IMG/VR virus record: IMGVR_UViG_3300043467_000250
Location: 1-64,000 of that record
Length of the DNA stretch: 64,000 bases
DNA from: a virus
Reading direction: 5' to 3' (one strand)
The notes beneath the pieces are model-generated. The model had not been told where the DNA came from. It made no database searches and saw only the letters and a list, made by a program, of their open reading frames with translations. Shown here piece after piece: positions 52,401-61,131 of the stretch; within the stretch, counting starts at the first letter, position 1, and every line of letters begins with the position of its first letter. A program made the position numbers and the translations under genes.

Positions 52401-55400
52401 GTCTAAGAGATTATCCGGTGTTCCTACAGGCACATTAATTTCTAATTTTTGCGCTGAGGGGCTTAGAGCTATAATTGCGCCAGGTTCCCAATTGTGTTTG
52501 GTCCAAAACATAAATTCTTTGGCAGCACTTAACCAATCCTGGCTAGTAGCATTCTGAGGATCATAGTTATTGAATACAATACCCTGTGTTTTAAGATAAC
52601 TGTCATAACCTAACAACAGATCCACCACTTGTTGTATACTGGTTAGCAATGTGCCATAGCTCATCTGTCGCACTGTGATGGTATTAAAAACTCGTCTTCT
52701 CAGTGCTTCTACCGCGCCTAATTTAGGAACGTCTCTTAATTTCTGCCATTGATTGCGATCAAACTCGTCGGTACTGCGATGTGTCTTCAATGCACGATAA
52801 AAATTGCTTTGATATCTTACTAATACACCGTTATTGTAGTTTTTTTCTTCAACCCAGTCTGTGAACGGTTCACTTAAACCGCCTACTGAAATCACTGGAT
52901 CTTTGCTGCTGGCTTGTGGCTGATGATAATTGAAATAGGGATGTATGTCATCATAACCTGCTACTATCCAGCCGCCTCCAGTTTTTTCTAATCGAACTCC
53001 ACTGTAACTAACCGTAGTTACTGGACTGCTGACATTGAATATAATATCATAGTTTTCAGGAGGTATGAAAATACTTTTAGATTTAGCAGAAGGATTTTTA
53101 GAGTCTAGTAGATACTTCTGTTGTTGCTGATCTACGAATCCACTCATTCTAAAACTTAGGGCCACATCTAATTTTTCTATTTTTTTCTGTAGACTATCTA
53201 CAGGCAAGCCTTGTGATTTTATGTAACTAGTGAGATATCTCACTAGGCCTATATTATTAGCTTCAGACACATGCCTTGCAACATCTGAGATAGTTACAAA
53301 CAATCCTGTGTCTGAATTTATATATTGATCTAGTTTATTTTTGGTGAATTTTGATCTATCAAAATTGTCAGGAATATATTCGAATGGTTTCATCACACAC
53401 ATGGCTGTGATTACTGCATAGGGCCATTCTGAACTAGATCGCCAGGCATGTTCAACTGGACTGACATCTCCTAGTACGAAAGGTCCGCGATTATTAATCA
53501 ACGAAAAATCTTTTGCAAGATTCGAATCCAACGGACTCAGCAACTTGCCGTCACCGTCTACAGGGACGTGCGACGATAACCCGGGTCGTTTGTATCTATC
53601 ATAACGACCTGCTCGAACGCCTTGGCGAATAATGCCGGCTTCGAGATCTTCCCACAATATCAAGTTATTGCTGGTATAAGGAGCGGCCCCGTATTCGGCT
53701 TCCCACCAGTCCGGTTGTTGACTGAATCCCAACATTTCCCAAGGACAGCGATGTGGTCTGTCTGTGTCATAGAAATGTTGATACACTCCTCTCCACCAAC
53801 CAGGTATGTTTTTGGTCTTGGTGGGGTCAGACATGTTTGAATAGGTATAAGTGAATGAGTTTTCACTGTCAAAATATTCATTTACAGTATAATTGATATT
53901 GGTATTTTGTATCCATTTCAAAAAATCTTGGACTATCACACTGTCTAGCTGAGTTTTGGTGTATTCACCAACTCCATAATAACCGGCTAATATTTGATCT
54001 ATATCGAACACTGCAGAATCATATTCCTGCTTGATATTGTTGTAGATACGTAATTCTAATTCCAATAGTAGGTCATCTCTGTAATCTCCGTAAGCTGCTG
54101 TTATACTGCCGTCGTGACCTTGTATGACATATCTAGGCTCTTGATATGTGTCATCGAGAAATTTGGAAGGAGTGTATTTTTTATACAGTCCCATAGAGGT
54201 CGGGGTAGGTGGGATATGATTAGTAGATGTACTGAGATATTCTCTGATTTCTATGATATCTAATAACTCTAGTGTTACTAATAATTTCACAAAGCTAAAT
54301 GTCACGTCAAACACATAGTCAACACCATGTAATAACTGTGTGTCATTTTTGTATACATACACTGCTCTGCTACTAGGCTTTGTAAGATCAAATGGTTGTG
54401 ACAAGGAAAACGTGCGTATCCCTGTGTCTTCTACCACTGTGGTCAACGCAGTAAATGCGCCTGCTCCGATCATATCTGAATCAGCAAATGCATCTTGTGC
54501 AGTTTTTACAGATGTAAGACTATTGATGATGTCATCTACAAAATCATTTACTGTATCATTGTAATCGATTTCTACAGACCGTTGTAAAAAATTATTTTTA
54601 AAAATTGTATATTCTTTTTCAGCATATTGTATGGCTTTGACTATGTTATGGGTTTTGTCACATAATGCCATTACTGCCAACGGCGTATTACCGCTGTGTT
54701 TTAAAAATCTTGACGCATGATATCTGTAATCTTGAAGATCTCTTAGATTGCTGACTCCTGGTAAAATACCAATAAACTCGTTGTCCCATTCTATCGCACT
54801 GGCAATATGATTAGTGGCCTGCCCGAGTGTAAATGATTGAATTGCAGTGTTAAGGGGATTCTTTTCAATGCCTATTGGCATTTCATAATATCCTTGATCA
54901 GGTTCTATGTCAGCAATGATCTTGATTACCACGGCATCTTTGGCAGCAAATGTTTTATCAAATACAAATACATTTCGACTTCGAGTCCAATTACCTAGAT
55001 ATCTGTTTCCGTTGAGATAAAAATTTATATCGGGATCGACTGTGAGATTATCCCATTTCACTGTGTTAAATGTCAATGTATCAGTAGCAGTGTCTACTAT
55101 AAGATTATCAATTATTGGTTGGATATATGTATTGTTTAATTTCTGCCACCCGTTGGCAAACACATCAGATCCCAGTTTATAAAAACCAGTAGAGATTTTT
55201 TGTGTCACAGGCTTTCTATCGACACTGTATCGAAACGTTTGTGTTTCCCAATTCCAATTAAATTCAATGTCTCCAATATTGTCTATATTGAGATAACTAA
55301 GTCTAAAACCTAACTCGCTGTCGATTCTACCATTGCCGGGCTTATAGCTAAGGAGATGCGAACCTAAAAACTCTGTGTCGGAATACGTTGTGGTATCACC

Positions 55401-57230
55401 GAAACTTATTCCATCGCTGTCAAAAACATCAAACAATGGTGGTTGATTAACTGTGGTTTTTCGCTGACTAGCTACCCAGTTTGATCCGTTAAAGTGATAC
55501 ATCAATCCTTTGTTTTTGTTGCCTCTGGTGACAACTACCCCTTGTCCAAGTATTGATTCTGTATCTTCAGTTTCCTGCAAATGTATCTGTTTTGAATTAG
55601 TATGAGTGATAAATTGCACTGTGTAGATTTTGTTGTTTGCTAATCTATCAGTGTCTGCTATCACTAAAATTCTTGCACCGTTGAATAAAAATTCACCATC
55701 TACACTGTAGCCCGTCGATCCTTCGATGGTTGAAAATACATCGGCAGTATTTGTATCAATGTAATCCACAGACATTTTTGCCGTGGTTCCATGATTAATC
55801 AGTTGTAGATTAGGCAGAAATTCGATTATAGGCCGTTTGGCTCTAGAAGTTTCTGTGGCTGGAAAATCTTGCCCTCGTAGTTTGTAGGCTTTTTCCAATA
55901 CTGACCGATGAAACCAACGATTATATCGGCTCCACGGATTGTTGTCTAGGCTGTTTCTAGCGATAGTGATATAATCTTTAAATGCAGCATATTCAGTGGC
56001 ATCGTCAAACGGCTGAGTATCAAAGCCTTCGTTGTCGAATAATATTTCAGGAACGTTTGCGCTTAACTCCGGCACAACTAGATCGGTGAATCGTGTTAAG
56101 GTAATAGCCGTGCCTACTCCTTCTACCAACCACAGGTCTTTGGCATATTTTGAGGGAGTGACTTTGCCATCGAATTCCACAATCATTCCGTTTGAAAACT
56201 CCACAGCATTGCCGCTGGTATATGTGGTTTTTCCAAGTATCTCTAGCTCTACATTAATCGCTGTATTTTCTTCTATGTCGGAGATGACGAATCTACCAAA
56301 TGCATCGGGAGTGATGTTGCTTTGATAATAAAGGACATCGGGTGCATCATACGGCACAGTAAAAGTCAATGTTCCGTTTTCAATTCCGTTGTTTGTAACA
56401 CCCTTGTCATAGGCAAGTGCTGCGCCTTGGTTAGCTGATTCAACAAACTGCCAATCTTGACTATCAATGGCAATAGAACTGGCATCTAAAACAGACACAT
56501 CACGAATTGCTCTCCATAATTTTGAATCATACACAGCAAAACTTCCTGCACGATACGGTTGGTTGGGTCGAAACAGTAGTGAGCCGGAATCAAAATTGGT
56601 GCGTAAGTTAAAGCCTTCGTCAGGAGCATTAATTTTAAATTTATATGTTTGGCCGCGGAATAAAGTTAGAGTGGGATTATTCGTGTAGCTGTCAGGACTA
56701 AAGACAAATGAATTTCTTGTTGTTCCTAGCACAACTTTATATGTGCTGACTATGTCCGCAGATTGACCAGTAATATTAATGCTGCGTGGACCTAATGGTT
56801 CCCAATAGTATTCACGATAGTTTATGAATTTGTCCCAATCTATGGGAGGGTTCCATGTGTAGTGAGTTTGATCGGTCAGCTTGTCATCTCGTTCAATGGA
56901 ATTTCCAAAAAATTTCAGTTGATTTTTGACATCTATGTAGTCATAGAAATTTTCTATTTTATCATGATTTTTAAATATGACTCCAGGTTCGAGCTGATAG
57001 CTGCTTCTCAAAGTAGCATCTGTATCAACATATACGTCATTGCCGTTATAGGTTTTGTCATATCTACGACCCACATAACCTACTACTTTATCTAACACAC
57101 CGGGTTGAATCAGCGGATCAACTACTGCAGATAAAAATTTATCATTAGCAGGAGTTTGAAAAATTGTAGGTAGTAATTCGACTGATCTGCGTATAGGCAA
57201 CTCGCTTTTAGGAAATGTATTATCAGCCAT
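43413..57230 (-). CDS. giant virion/baseplate protein, 4605 residues, in the gp7 position
   Basis: One uninterrupted frame of 13.8 kb. The N terminus (ELPIRRSVELLPTIFQTPANDK) and a middle segment with FIREKGTANSITKIFDKL suggest a T4 gp7-like wedge core. Around residues 2150-2700 there are beta-propeller-like units (FGSEIAIGVNGSEYYLAVSA, FGFSMAMSGDGNILVIGAP, FGFAMDLDANGNTLVVSSP, FGFAVSVSPDSSKIAVGA) resembling FG-GAP/integrin repeats. The last 1500 residues hold many beta-sandwich-like segments. It follows gp6 directly, its ATG overlapping the gp6 stop. T4 gp7 is 1032 residues, so this is more than four times longer. Probably an elongated tail fibre/wedge fusion; partly inference. Confidence 0.8.
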   Translation of the reverse strand: MADNTFPKSELPIRRSVELLPTIFQTPANDKFLSAVVDPLIQPGVLDKVVGYVGRRYDKTYNGNDVYVDTDATLRSSYQLEPGVIFKNHDKIENFYDYIDVKNQLKFFGNSIERDDKLTDQTHYTWNPPIDWDKFINYREYYWEPLGPRSINITGQSADIVSTYKVVLGTTRNSFVFSPDSYTNNPTLTLFRGQTYKFKINAPDEGFNLRTNFDSGSLLFRPNQPYRAGSFAVYDSKLWRAIRDVSVLDASSIAIDSQDWQFVESANQGAALAYDKGVTNNGIENGTLTFTVPYDAPDVLYYQSNITPDAFGRFVISDIEENTAINVELEILGKTTYTSGNAVEFSNGMIVEFDGKVTPSKYAKDLWLVEGVGTAITLTRFTDLVVPELSANVPEILFDNEGFDTQPFDDATEYAAFKDYITIARNSLDNNPWSRYNRWFHRSVLEKAYKLRGQDFPATETSRAKRPIIEFLPNLQLINHGTTAKMSVDYIDTNTADVFSTIEGSTGYSVDGEFLFNGARILVIADTDRLANNKIYTVQFITHTNSKQIHLQETEDTESILGQGVVVTRGNKNKGLMYHFNGSNWVASQRKTTVNQPPLFDVFDSDGISFGDTTTYSDTEFLGSHLLSYKPGNGRIDSELGFRLSYLNIDNIGDIEFNWNWETQTFRYSVDRKPVTQKISTGFYKLGSDVFANGWQKLNNTYIQPIIDNLIVDTATDTLTFNTVKWDNLTVDPDINFYLNGNRYLGNWTRSRNVFVFDKTFAAKDAVVIKIIADIEPDQGYYEMPIGIEKNPLNTAIQSFTLGQATNHIASAIEWDNEFIGILPGVSNLRDLQDYRYHASRFLKHSGNTPLAVMALCDKTHNIVKAIQYAEKEYTIFKNNFLQRSVEIDYNDTVNDFVDDIINSLTSVKTAQDAFADSDMIGAGAFTALTTVVEDTGIRTFSLSQPFDLTKPSSRAVYVYKNDTQLLHGVDYVFDVTFSFVKLLVTLELLDIIEIREYLSTSTNHIPPTPTSMGLYKKYTPSKFLDDTYQEPRYVIQGHDGSITAAYGDYRDDLLLELELRIYNNIKQEYDSAVFDIDQILAGYYGVGEYTKTQLDSVIVQDFLKWIQNTNINYTVNEYFDSENSFTYTYSNMSDPTKTKNIPGWWRGVYQHFYDTDRPHRCPWEMLGFSQQPDWWEAEYGAAPYTSNNLILWEDLEAGIIRQGVRAGRYDRYKRPGLSSHVPVDGDGKLLSPLDSNLAKDFSLINNRGPFVLGDVSPVEHAWRSSSEWPYAVITAMCVMKPFEYIPDNFDRSKFTKNKLDQYINSDTGLFVTISDVARHVSEANNIGLVRYLTSYIKSQGLPVDSLQKKIEKLDVALSFRMSGFVDQQQQKYLLDSKNPSAKSKSIFIPPENYDIIFNVSSPVTTVSYSGVRLEKTGGGWIVAGYDDIHPYFNYHQPQASSKDPVISVGGLSEPFTDWVEEKNYNNGVLVRYQSNFYRALKTHRSTDEFDRNQWQKLRDVPKLGAVEALRRRVFNTITVRQMSYGTLLTSIQQVVDLLLGYDSYLKTQGIVFNNYDPQNATSQDWLSAAKEFMFWTKHNWEPGAIIALSPSAQKLEINVPVGTPDNLLDGFYDYQILKGDGTVLAPRFINVNRSFQNFKLETTNTTDGIYYARLHYVIKEHVTVFDDRTVFNDIIYDKTTGYRQGRIKMQAFRTVDWDGDYTSPGFLFDNVDIQVWQPFKDYKLGDIVSYKSYSWTSLVNQLGSENFNDATWTKLDSTPVKQLVSNFDYKINQFSDYFETTSQGINQSQRELARHAIGYQQRDYLQNLAEDSVSQFQLYQGFIREKGTANSITKIFDKLSRSSAGSVTLNEEWAFRLGQVGGTDQFTEVEIQLEKAKFKLNPQLHISNLSVNSQVVDSFYRITATDFTIAPVPYTADFLPTTTQTEPLFTAGYVSAGQYQHTIRTLDDLTTLAIDTVNENDHIWVTFYQDSWQVLRVNESSLLYVVAVARPDDTIVILTLNRPHVISVDDYIGIREIANLQGFFKISAVTNTTITITVNADIDDPEIDTSTTANLQLLTVARFFDYSNIDQQAAALLKNKSLVFVDNNKNDQWEVIEKNKTYSAKNIDSIGISNPLGLGTKVIYDNANKHTIVAIPQSGFVNVYVETDTGLSLKQIIAPPVGFFETALGSFGDKIAVSPDGKYLVIGAPTASGVTSRFRGAWAVDVFYAQDDIVVYGGRLYRALNANTAVVDGSSEIAVNSDDWIPHTTVIPAQTSASDFGYYQQGMVAIYEFVGGRYVNVSAFVSPRPADNEKFGSEIAIGVNGSEYYLAVSAVGSYNNTGRVYLIKGTGTEWIHMENPLYKGIYNLSDSYKQGDIVWQAAQDPILETARGNLWQSLDGSTSDGSTITLDSQNWLKVSDISTHCSLPTNISVEDDGSTQEFTTTGLLTNTQKAELVKQGDQFGFSMAMSGDGNILVIGAPNSDGQYFANYRGLWRPDVEYVEGETVRFQGSPGTAYQYYQLGNTFDSTDSTYRSYNEDPSASVNWHQVGDSTTTPSGKIFVYKKTAYDSYEFVQMINAGTLSSFTDIDSGLVISTGDQFGFAMDLDANGNTLVVSSPRSDVNYQDQGAVYVLELDQSTTEFRVKQRLQSYEIYADEYFGFAVSVSPDSSKIAVGARNTKTPFSINFDLLEGTTFDNARTRFYIDQGFTGGVYVFDNKDQIFFLTEKLDSDLQTDESFGHSIDCIGSKILVGSPYYKNTSTKAYQGIARLFTASADASWTVLTSQRPLVDLRKIKKIELYDNVNNVKIQDIDFVDAARGKILNIAEQEIKYKTPYDPAVYSIGTAEVVVDSTINWLEKNVGKLWWNTSTAKFQYAEQKDSAYKTGNWNQQAVGSSIDVYEWVETVLLPNEWAALADTNAGLAQGVSGQPLYPNNDVYSVKFFFSPTTGLVSETLYYYWVRSKAVTPSNMPDRTKSAADVAGLIANPAGSNLAFVALIESNKFLTYNFKTIMQSDTALLNLQISNSLESQRPIHNEYQLLTEGVADNLPSLKLENKWIDSLIGSDIAGNKIPDIDLPAKQKYGIQYRPRQTMFVDRLLALQIVIEYINDILLNETFAETIEYTNLNKVDTAPSDKLNLYDIAVDTEIELQTVGTTNTKRAVLRGNLINGELDTIDIIDPGYGYKPKELFDQEQPGIYIGPPVIITGDGLNATAVCHIDGQGRVIAVVVTNRGKNYGVIKVDVRYFSVLVNNDATLNNFWSIYSWDDLRKTYFRSRSQAYDTTKYWNKVDWFRSGYNDTQRVVKEYSNIYEVVDSLVTIGDIIKVKEYAAGGWAKFQKTQEIGQTFLDKYLLVGRQNGTIQFDSILYNTSAVGVGFDNTQAFDTTTYDIENSQELRNIFAAVKENIFVGDYAVEWNKLFFASIRHVFSEQQYVDWVFKTSFLNATHNIGTLASPPNYKNDNLSSYQDYINEVKPFRTTVREYISRYDQPESYASAAIDFDLPPSYSIFDGRANPVNASSLEISQYPWKWWADNKGYAVTAIEVYQQGTEYLTPPRVLIEGDGTGATARAFISNGKVAGIQMLTQGSGYIKAPTVTLVGGNSSTAVQAKATAIIGNSQVRMFDVALKFDRLSANGIYENFSQTQTFIAGGSSAVFFLNYAPTNDKTRIKVTRKIFATQKTQVVLASDYQVSLYYQATGGYNLLRGKLIFNTAPTINDEIIVTYDKNILLLDAVNRIEKSYNPKTGMAGKEINQLMTGIDFGGVRIQGTTFDVTGGWDALPWFTDSWDSVEISSDYYHVADGSTGSVTLPYIPAAGQQINIYIKRKNTNITVRIDDENYSSAQDSSTGVNPAAEMPTFVGDGVNAVVLIGPYISTQDGDILIFRPTDSDGSVVITDDNILDTKLSGGSLSAISSAYATATGKTAEEISILGGTFIDKDNVPAPEENIPGQVIDSVSIKVYNNKTSGAAALQSKITISNGQDTAFAIGQTVLENSSVFVYVDNTAKALNQHYTIDRSAATVNFISAPAIGELVEILSIGIGGLGILDYQSYIADGTTGLFLTNADYDATSGVFVTLNGSRVDVGFRNSTDIIDAVGKTLVEFAIKPQLGDVIKIACLAASSDVDSLGLSLVNVNTQTFYYEGSTRSFDLDGFSELARGSSLSSAIVEVNGQLLRGPDTNYVIYDGTNNQFILGVDPFESGGSILPSNLKVYINDDPSTFVIDYTFNGPTKELIIKPEKLSLGDKIKIENDLNAQYFIQGNNVIIDSEFDFGFPGDSTISDSTYPAINVTWFGEYPSMDIIQDEIKGGKVNYQLARSPISASYVWVYLNGIRLQQEKDYFVSLPRAVVYLNVTTTLDDDIKIITFGNDIFKLPSAYEIHKDMLNVYHFNRFSKASCKLTKPLRYFDTTIEVSDASLLGHPIMSRNLPGTIFIEGERIEYMLKTGNVLSQLRRGVQGTSIAETYAINTVVADVGYSETIPYNETQQRIDFTSDGSTLLIGPLDFTPVKGSRSGLWYRKSIPLTYGPCDQLEVFAAGRRLKKDPQDVYTEINGAASPEADQTQEAEFSVDGVSQQIRLTAALPAGTRVTVLKRLGQTWYTRGNTTAADGVSLIDSLTPVARFIVEKTTDIPE

Positions 57231-60200
57231 TAAACGTATCCTCCGCTACTAGTCTGGTATGTTGTAACTTGTTCATTTTCAGATTGCACACTTGTGTTTG
57301 TTCTTATACCTATTTCAGCAGCCGTAATCGCAGATACAATTTCTATGTCATCAACTGTGGCTGCGCTAATTAAAATTTCATCAGGATTGCTTTGTATTTC
57401 AAAAAGACTGCCAAATGCCTGACTTGTTTGTCTTGGAATGATCACAATATTTGCTAGGTCCGGAGCTACAGTATTTAAAATATACGTGGTAAGTTCGCCC
57501 ATATAGAATCTGTCTCCAAAATCCCAATTGTTGATATCAAAGAAATTATTGATAGCTGAAATGATTCTTACCTTGAGATCGTTGTCGTTGATAGACAGAT
57601 TTTGATTTTTTACAATCTTGAACACGGCCTGAAATGCAGGATCAGCCTTGGCCCCGAACAGCACTTTATATTTTACAGGATGATATATTATATCATCACT
57701 GATGCTTTTTATCGAAGATAACGCAGATCCAAATGTGGTTCTTAGAATCTCGCTGGTCGGTGCTACTGGTTCTATATCAGTGCCGCCTGCAAGATATATT
57801 CTGTAACTTTCATCATAACTTCTAATTAACAGATAGATATCAATAATGTTGCTAGAGGAAGGATCTATTCTTCTATCAACGCTGGCGTTATGTATATATT
57901 GAAACTTGAGATTTCTCCTACCCACAACTGCAGAATATTCACTAGCGATATCTAGGATATTAGTTGTTCGATTTACTCGTTTAATCACATTTTCACCAAT
58001 GTCATAAAAATAAATCAATTGTTGATCAGGATATGATAACACATCTGTAAAATCTATATTGTCTTGTTTGTCTCTGATTAATATGAAATCTGTAGAGTTA
58101 TCAATTAGTGTGCTGATTCTGTTACCGTAGATATCGTTAGTAGCTTGGAAAAATAAAAAATTTAAATCCGTATCAACACCTACTATATTTTCAAATGCTT
58201 CAGGATTATCTATAACGCCGTCATCGTCGGAGTCTCTAAAACTTAGTTTGATTTCACTAGTGCTTTCATAGCCGTCACTGAACTTTATTGTATCGCTGAT
58301 TTCAAAAGGAAAATCTTGAATCAGCTGTGTGACAAAATCTTTGCCAGTATTGACTCCTAGAACCTTGATTTGATCTTTTACTACTACCCCTAATTGATCA
58401 TTGTAACGTTTTTCATTTGAGTCAAAGTAAAATCTATTCTGATTGACACTACCAAAAATATAACCAAGCTTTCTAATTCTCACTGTGTAACTATCGGGTT
58501 GTTTGACAAATGCCACAATCCAAGAACTATCTATATTTGTGTTTGTGGTATCTCCGGCCTTGCCAAGAATAAAATCATCTATAAGATTCAAATTGTTACT
58601 GGTCACTAATTTCCACTGCGATTCAGAAGATTCATAACGCAAACCAAAATTTTGATTTTCAAAAACTTGATTAACTATTTCTGTTTCTAATGCCGTAGGT
58701 AAATCATTGACAAATCTTGGCAGTATTCGTGTAGCAATTGCACCTGTTGGCACTACAATATTCAATAATATAGGACCGAGACCTTTGACATAGCGGCCGT
58801 CGCCGGAAACTTTGATAATTTTCGCCCAGATATAGTCTGTTTGATCTGCGTCATTGGCATCAGCTGGAACAATTTTTCCTTTTTTAAATCTACTGCCTGC
58901 GGGGGCTGTAAATTTCACAGCTGCGTTAGTCAACACATATTTTAAGTTACTTGTTGAATATGCACCTACCAACAATTGTGAGTTATCTACCACATTTTTA
59001 AAATAGCCTGTGCTGGTTGCTGTGGAAATAGACTGCCACACTGTGTTGGTATCTGTGAAAAGTATTTTATCAAACTTGGTAAAATAAAAATTGTAAATTT
59101 CTGCGTCAGTAAAAACTGGTTCTATGCTGCGTCTAAGAAAGTTAATGATGTCTATTCTACTGGTAAATTTAAATGACAATACCGATTCGTCTTCTTGTTT
59201 ATAAAGATATCCGTCATCACCAAATACGTTTATACTGCTGTATTTTCCCGTGGCATCAATGATGTCAAAATTTCTGCTGATGCCGCTGCTGGTTCTGTTG
59301 ACTGATTTTATTTTTACAATGTTTTGCGATCCTAACAACGGAGCAAGATTATAATCTTCTGCAGTGATCATTCTATTCTGAGTGTAATACACTGCTGGCG
59401 CATTTGCTCGGATGGTGTCTATGTCTTCCGATGCTGCTGAGTTTGCTACAGTGCTCTGTAAAGCCAACCCTATAGTAAGTGTATGCTCAACATTATTTTT
59501 GTTTCTGTATAATACAGAAATGTTAATACCTCTTAATTCGTTGGGATATATGGTATAGGATAGACCATTGCTGGTTCTATAAAATACCCTAAATGCTCCT
59601 TGCGGTAGATTTCCGTAAACGCCGTCTGCGAATACGAGATCTATGTTGTCATTTTCTTTGGTGTTGATAGCATATATGTTGCGTATGTCTTGTGTTACAC
59701 TGTTATATGCAATATTATTACCTACTAACGATGATACTTTGGTCCATTCTTCCAGTTGGGCACCTTGCGAATTAAGAGAAAATAACCACACATCGTCATT
59801 ATTGATATTACCTGCGTCTACTGCAATTTTTTCGTTGGTAGTTGGTACATCTATAGAAAAATCTGCTAGTTCCAAACTACCTTGCTTGAACTGTATAAAA
59901 AATCCTGTGTTAGCACTGCCTGGTCCAGATCCATCATTTTTATATATAAATCCCAATTGGTTACCCGGAACTGGAGGCTCTTCATAGATATTTTCACTGT
60001 TCTTGAAAGATGTGCTGACTATTTCAAAATTTACACTTCTACTGGCCACAGTCTTGGTAAACGAGAACAAAGGTACATCTGTGCCCACAGTTCGGAATCT
60101 ATATTGCTCTGTGGGAATTCCTTGGATGGTAGCAGAACCTTGGCTGCGACCAAATTCTGTGTTGTCGGCCATAGCACTGTTCAACACAGTGAGAAATTGT

Positions 60201-60661
60201 TCTAACCAGTTGGTATTGGTAGGGTCGTTCCAGGTTATCAACTGTTGGGCAAGATTCTTGCCATTACTGTCGACGATAGTATCAGTGGTAGATACTGAAA
60301 CAAATTTTAAAAGTCCGCTGGCGGCTGCTGTGCGTTTGGCATTGTAACTGAGCATGCGAGCAATACGCAGCACACTTTCTTTGGTCTCCGCTAGTTCAAT
60401 AAAGTTTTCACGGCTGGCAAGATCTATGCGGAATGCTAGGCTCTGGCCCAAGAACGCTACGGCATCTATCAATGCCATGTATTCTGATGATTCTATATAG
60501 TCGTTGAAATCTTCTGGGTAGTTTTCACGTAGGTATGTGATAATAACCCTGCGCAGATTTTCAAAGTCGTAGCTGCGGAAATCCGCGTTTTTAAAGGTCT
60601 GATATATCCTGGTCCAATCTTGATTCAGTATGAGATTGTTTTGTCTGCTAGTTGTAGTCAT
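57230..60661 (-). CDS. 6: baseplate wedge protein (T4 gp6-like)
   Basis: 1143 residues. The N-terminal half carries the gp6/J-like pattern: FENLRRVIITYLRENYPEDFNDYIESS, ALIDAVAFLGQSLAFRIDLASRENF and ESVLRIARMLSYN. Near the middle RANAPAVYYTQNRMITAEDYN is the usual baseplate J segment. The C terminus is a folded domain with FGDRFYMGELTTYIL. T4 gp6 is 660 residues, so this one is longer, as in many marine T4-like phages. Gene order gp25-gp6-giant supports the call. Its stop overlaps the giant gene start. Confidence 0.93.
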   Translation of the reverse strand: MTTTSRQNNLILNQDWTRIYQTFKNADFRSYDFENLRRVIITYLRENYPEDFNDYIESSEYMALIDAVAFLGQSLAFRIDLASRENFIELAETKESVLRIARMLSYNAKRTAAASGLLKFVSVSTTDTIVDSNGKNLAQQLITWNDPTNTNWLEQFLTVLNSAMADNTEFGRSQGSATIQGIPTEQYRFRTVGTDVPLFSFTKTVASRSVNFEIVSTSFKNSENIYEEPPVPGNQLGFIYKNDGSGPGSANTGFFIQFKQGSLELADFSIDVPTTNEKIAVDAGNINNDDVWLFSLNSQGAQLEEWTKVSSLVGNNIAYNSVTQDIRNIYAINTKENDNIDLVFADGVYGNLPQGAFRVFYRTSNGLSYTIYPNELRGINISVLYRNKNNVEHTLTIGLALQSTVANSAASEDIDTIRANAPAVYYTQNRMITAEDYNLAPLLGSQNIVKIKSVNRTSSGISRNFDIIDATGKYSSINVFGDDGYLYKQEDESVLSFKFTSRIDIINFLRRSIEPVFTDAEIYNFYFTKFDKILFTDTNTVWQSISTATSTGYFKNVVDNSQLLVGAYSTSNLKYVLTNAAVKFTAPAGSRFKKGKIVPADANDADQTDYIWAKIIKVSGDGRYVKGLGPILLNIVVPTGAIATRILPRFVNDLPTALETEIVNQVFENQNFGLRYESSESQWKLVTSNNLNLIDDFILGKAGDTTNTNIDSSWIVAFVKQPDSYTVRIRKLGYIFGSVNQNRFYFDSNEKRYNDQLGVVVKDQIKVLGVNTGKDFVTQLIQDFPFEISDTIKFSDGYESTSEIKLSFRDSDDDGVIDNPEAFENIVGVDTDLNFLFFQATNDIYGNRISTLIDNSTDFILIRDKQDNIDFTDVLSYPDQQLIYFYDIGENVIKRVNRTTNILDIASEYSAVVGRRNLKFQYIHNASVDRRIDPSSSNIIDIYLLIRSYDESYRIYLAGGTDIEPVAPTSEILRTTFGSALSSIKSISDDIIYHPVKYKVLFGAKADPAFQAVFKIVKNQNLSINDNDLKVRIISAINNFFDINNWDFGDRFYMGELTTYILNTVAPDLANIVIIPRQTSQAFGSLFEIQSNPDEILISAATVDDIEIVSAITAAEIGIRTNTSVQSENEQVTTYQTSSGGYV

Positions 60662-60690
60662 ACCAATATTTACCCTTAAAAATAAACTGC

Positions 60691-61128
60691 TTAGTTAATC
60701 ACACTGTTGTTTTTGTCAAAGTTCAAGGTCATACGTTCATTGATGTTAAACGGAATATACACCAAATCTGCTTGAATACGCATGCCTTGATCTGTGCTGT
60801 CTATGTTGATTTCAGTGACTGCAAATCTCGGATCATAGTTGATGATGGCTTCTACGTCCTTGGCTATGATTTCTTTGACATCAGGAGTAAATGGTTCAAA
60901 CAGCATGTCCCAGATCACTGTGCCGAATTCCGGATTTTCCAGTTTTTCGCCTTTGCGAATATAAAAATGATTGATCAAATCCTGCTTGACAAGATTGATA
61001 TCGTATAGCTTAAAGTTCTTATTAGCTTCAGTAGAGCTGAATCCTTTATAGGTGAACTGACCTTGATTCTGCGTTACCGTAGCAGAACGCTGCGCTGCTG
61101 TTTGTTGGTTGTATAGTCTTGTGGCCAT
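60691..61128 (-). CDS. 25: baseplate wedge protein (T4 gp25-like)
   Basis: 145 residues. The pattern DLINHFYIRKGEKLENPEFGTVIWDMLFEP is the strongest mark of gp25/phage W-like baseplate proteins, with the GEKxxxPxFG and WDxLFEP blocks. NYDPRFAVTEINID and MRIQADLVYIPFNINERM follow. Length is close to T4 gp25 (132). It is between the gp5-like and gp6-like genes. Confidence 0.94.
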   Translation of the reverse strand: MATRLYNQQTAAQRSATVTQNQGQFTYKGFSSTEANKNFKLYDINLVKQDLINHFYIRKGEKLENPEFGTVIWDMLFEPFTPDVKEIIAKDVEAIINYDPRFAVTEINIDSTDQGMRIQADLVYIPFNINERMTLNFDKNNSVIN

Positions 61129-61131
61129 GTT

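Noticed and set aside
60665-60673. GGTAAATA on the - strand just before the gp6-like gene as a late promoter
   Set aside because: It lies only a few bases before the ATG, which leaves no room for a leader and does not fit the 25-27 base gap.
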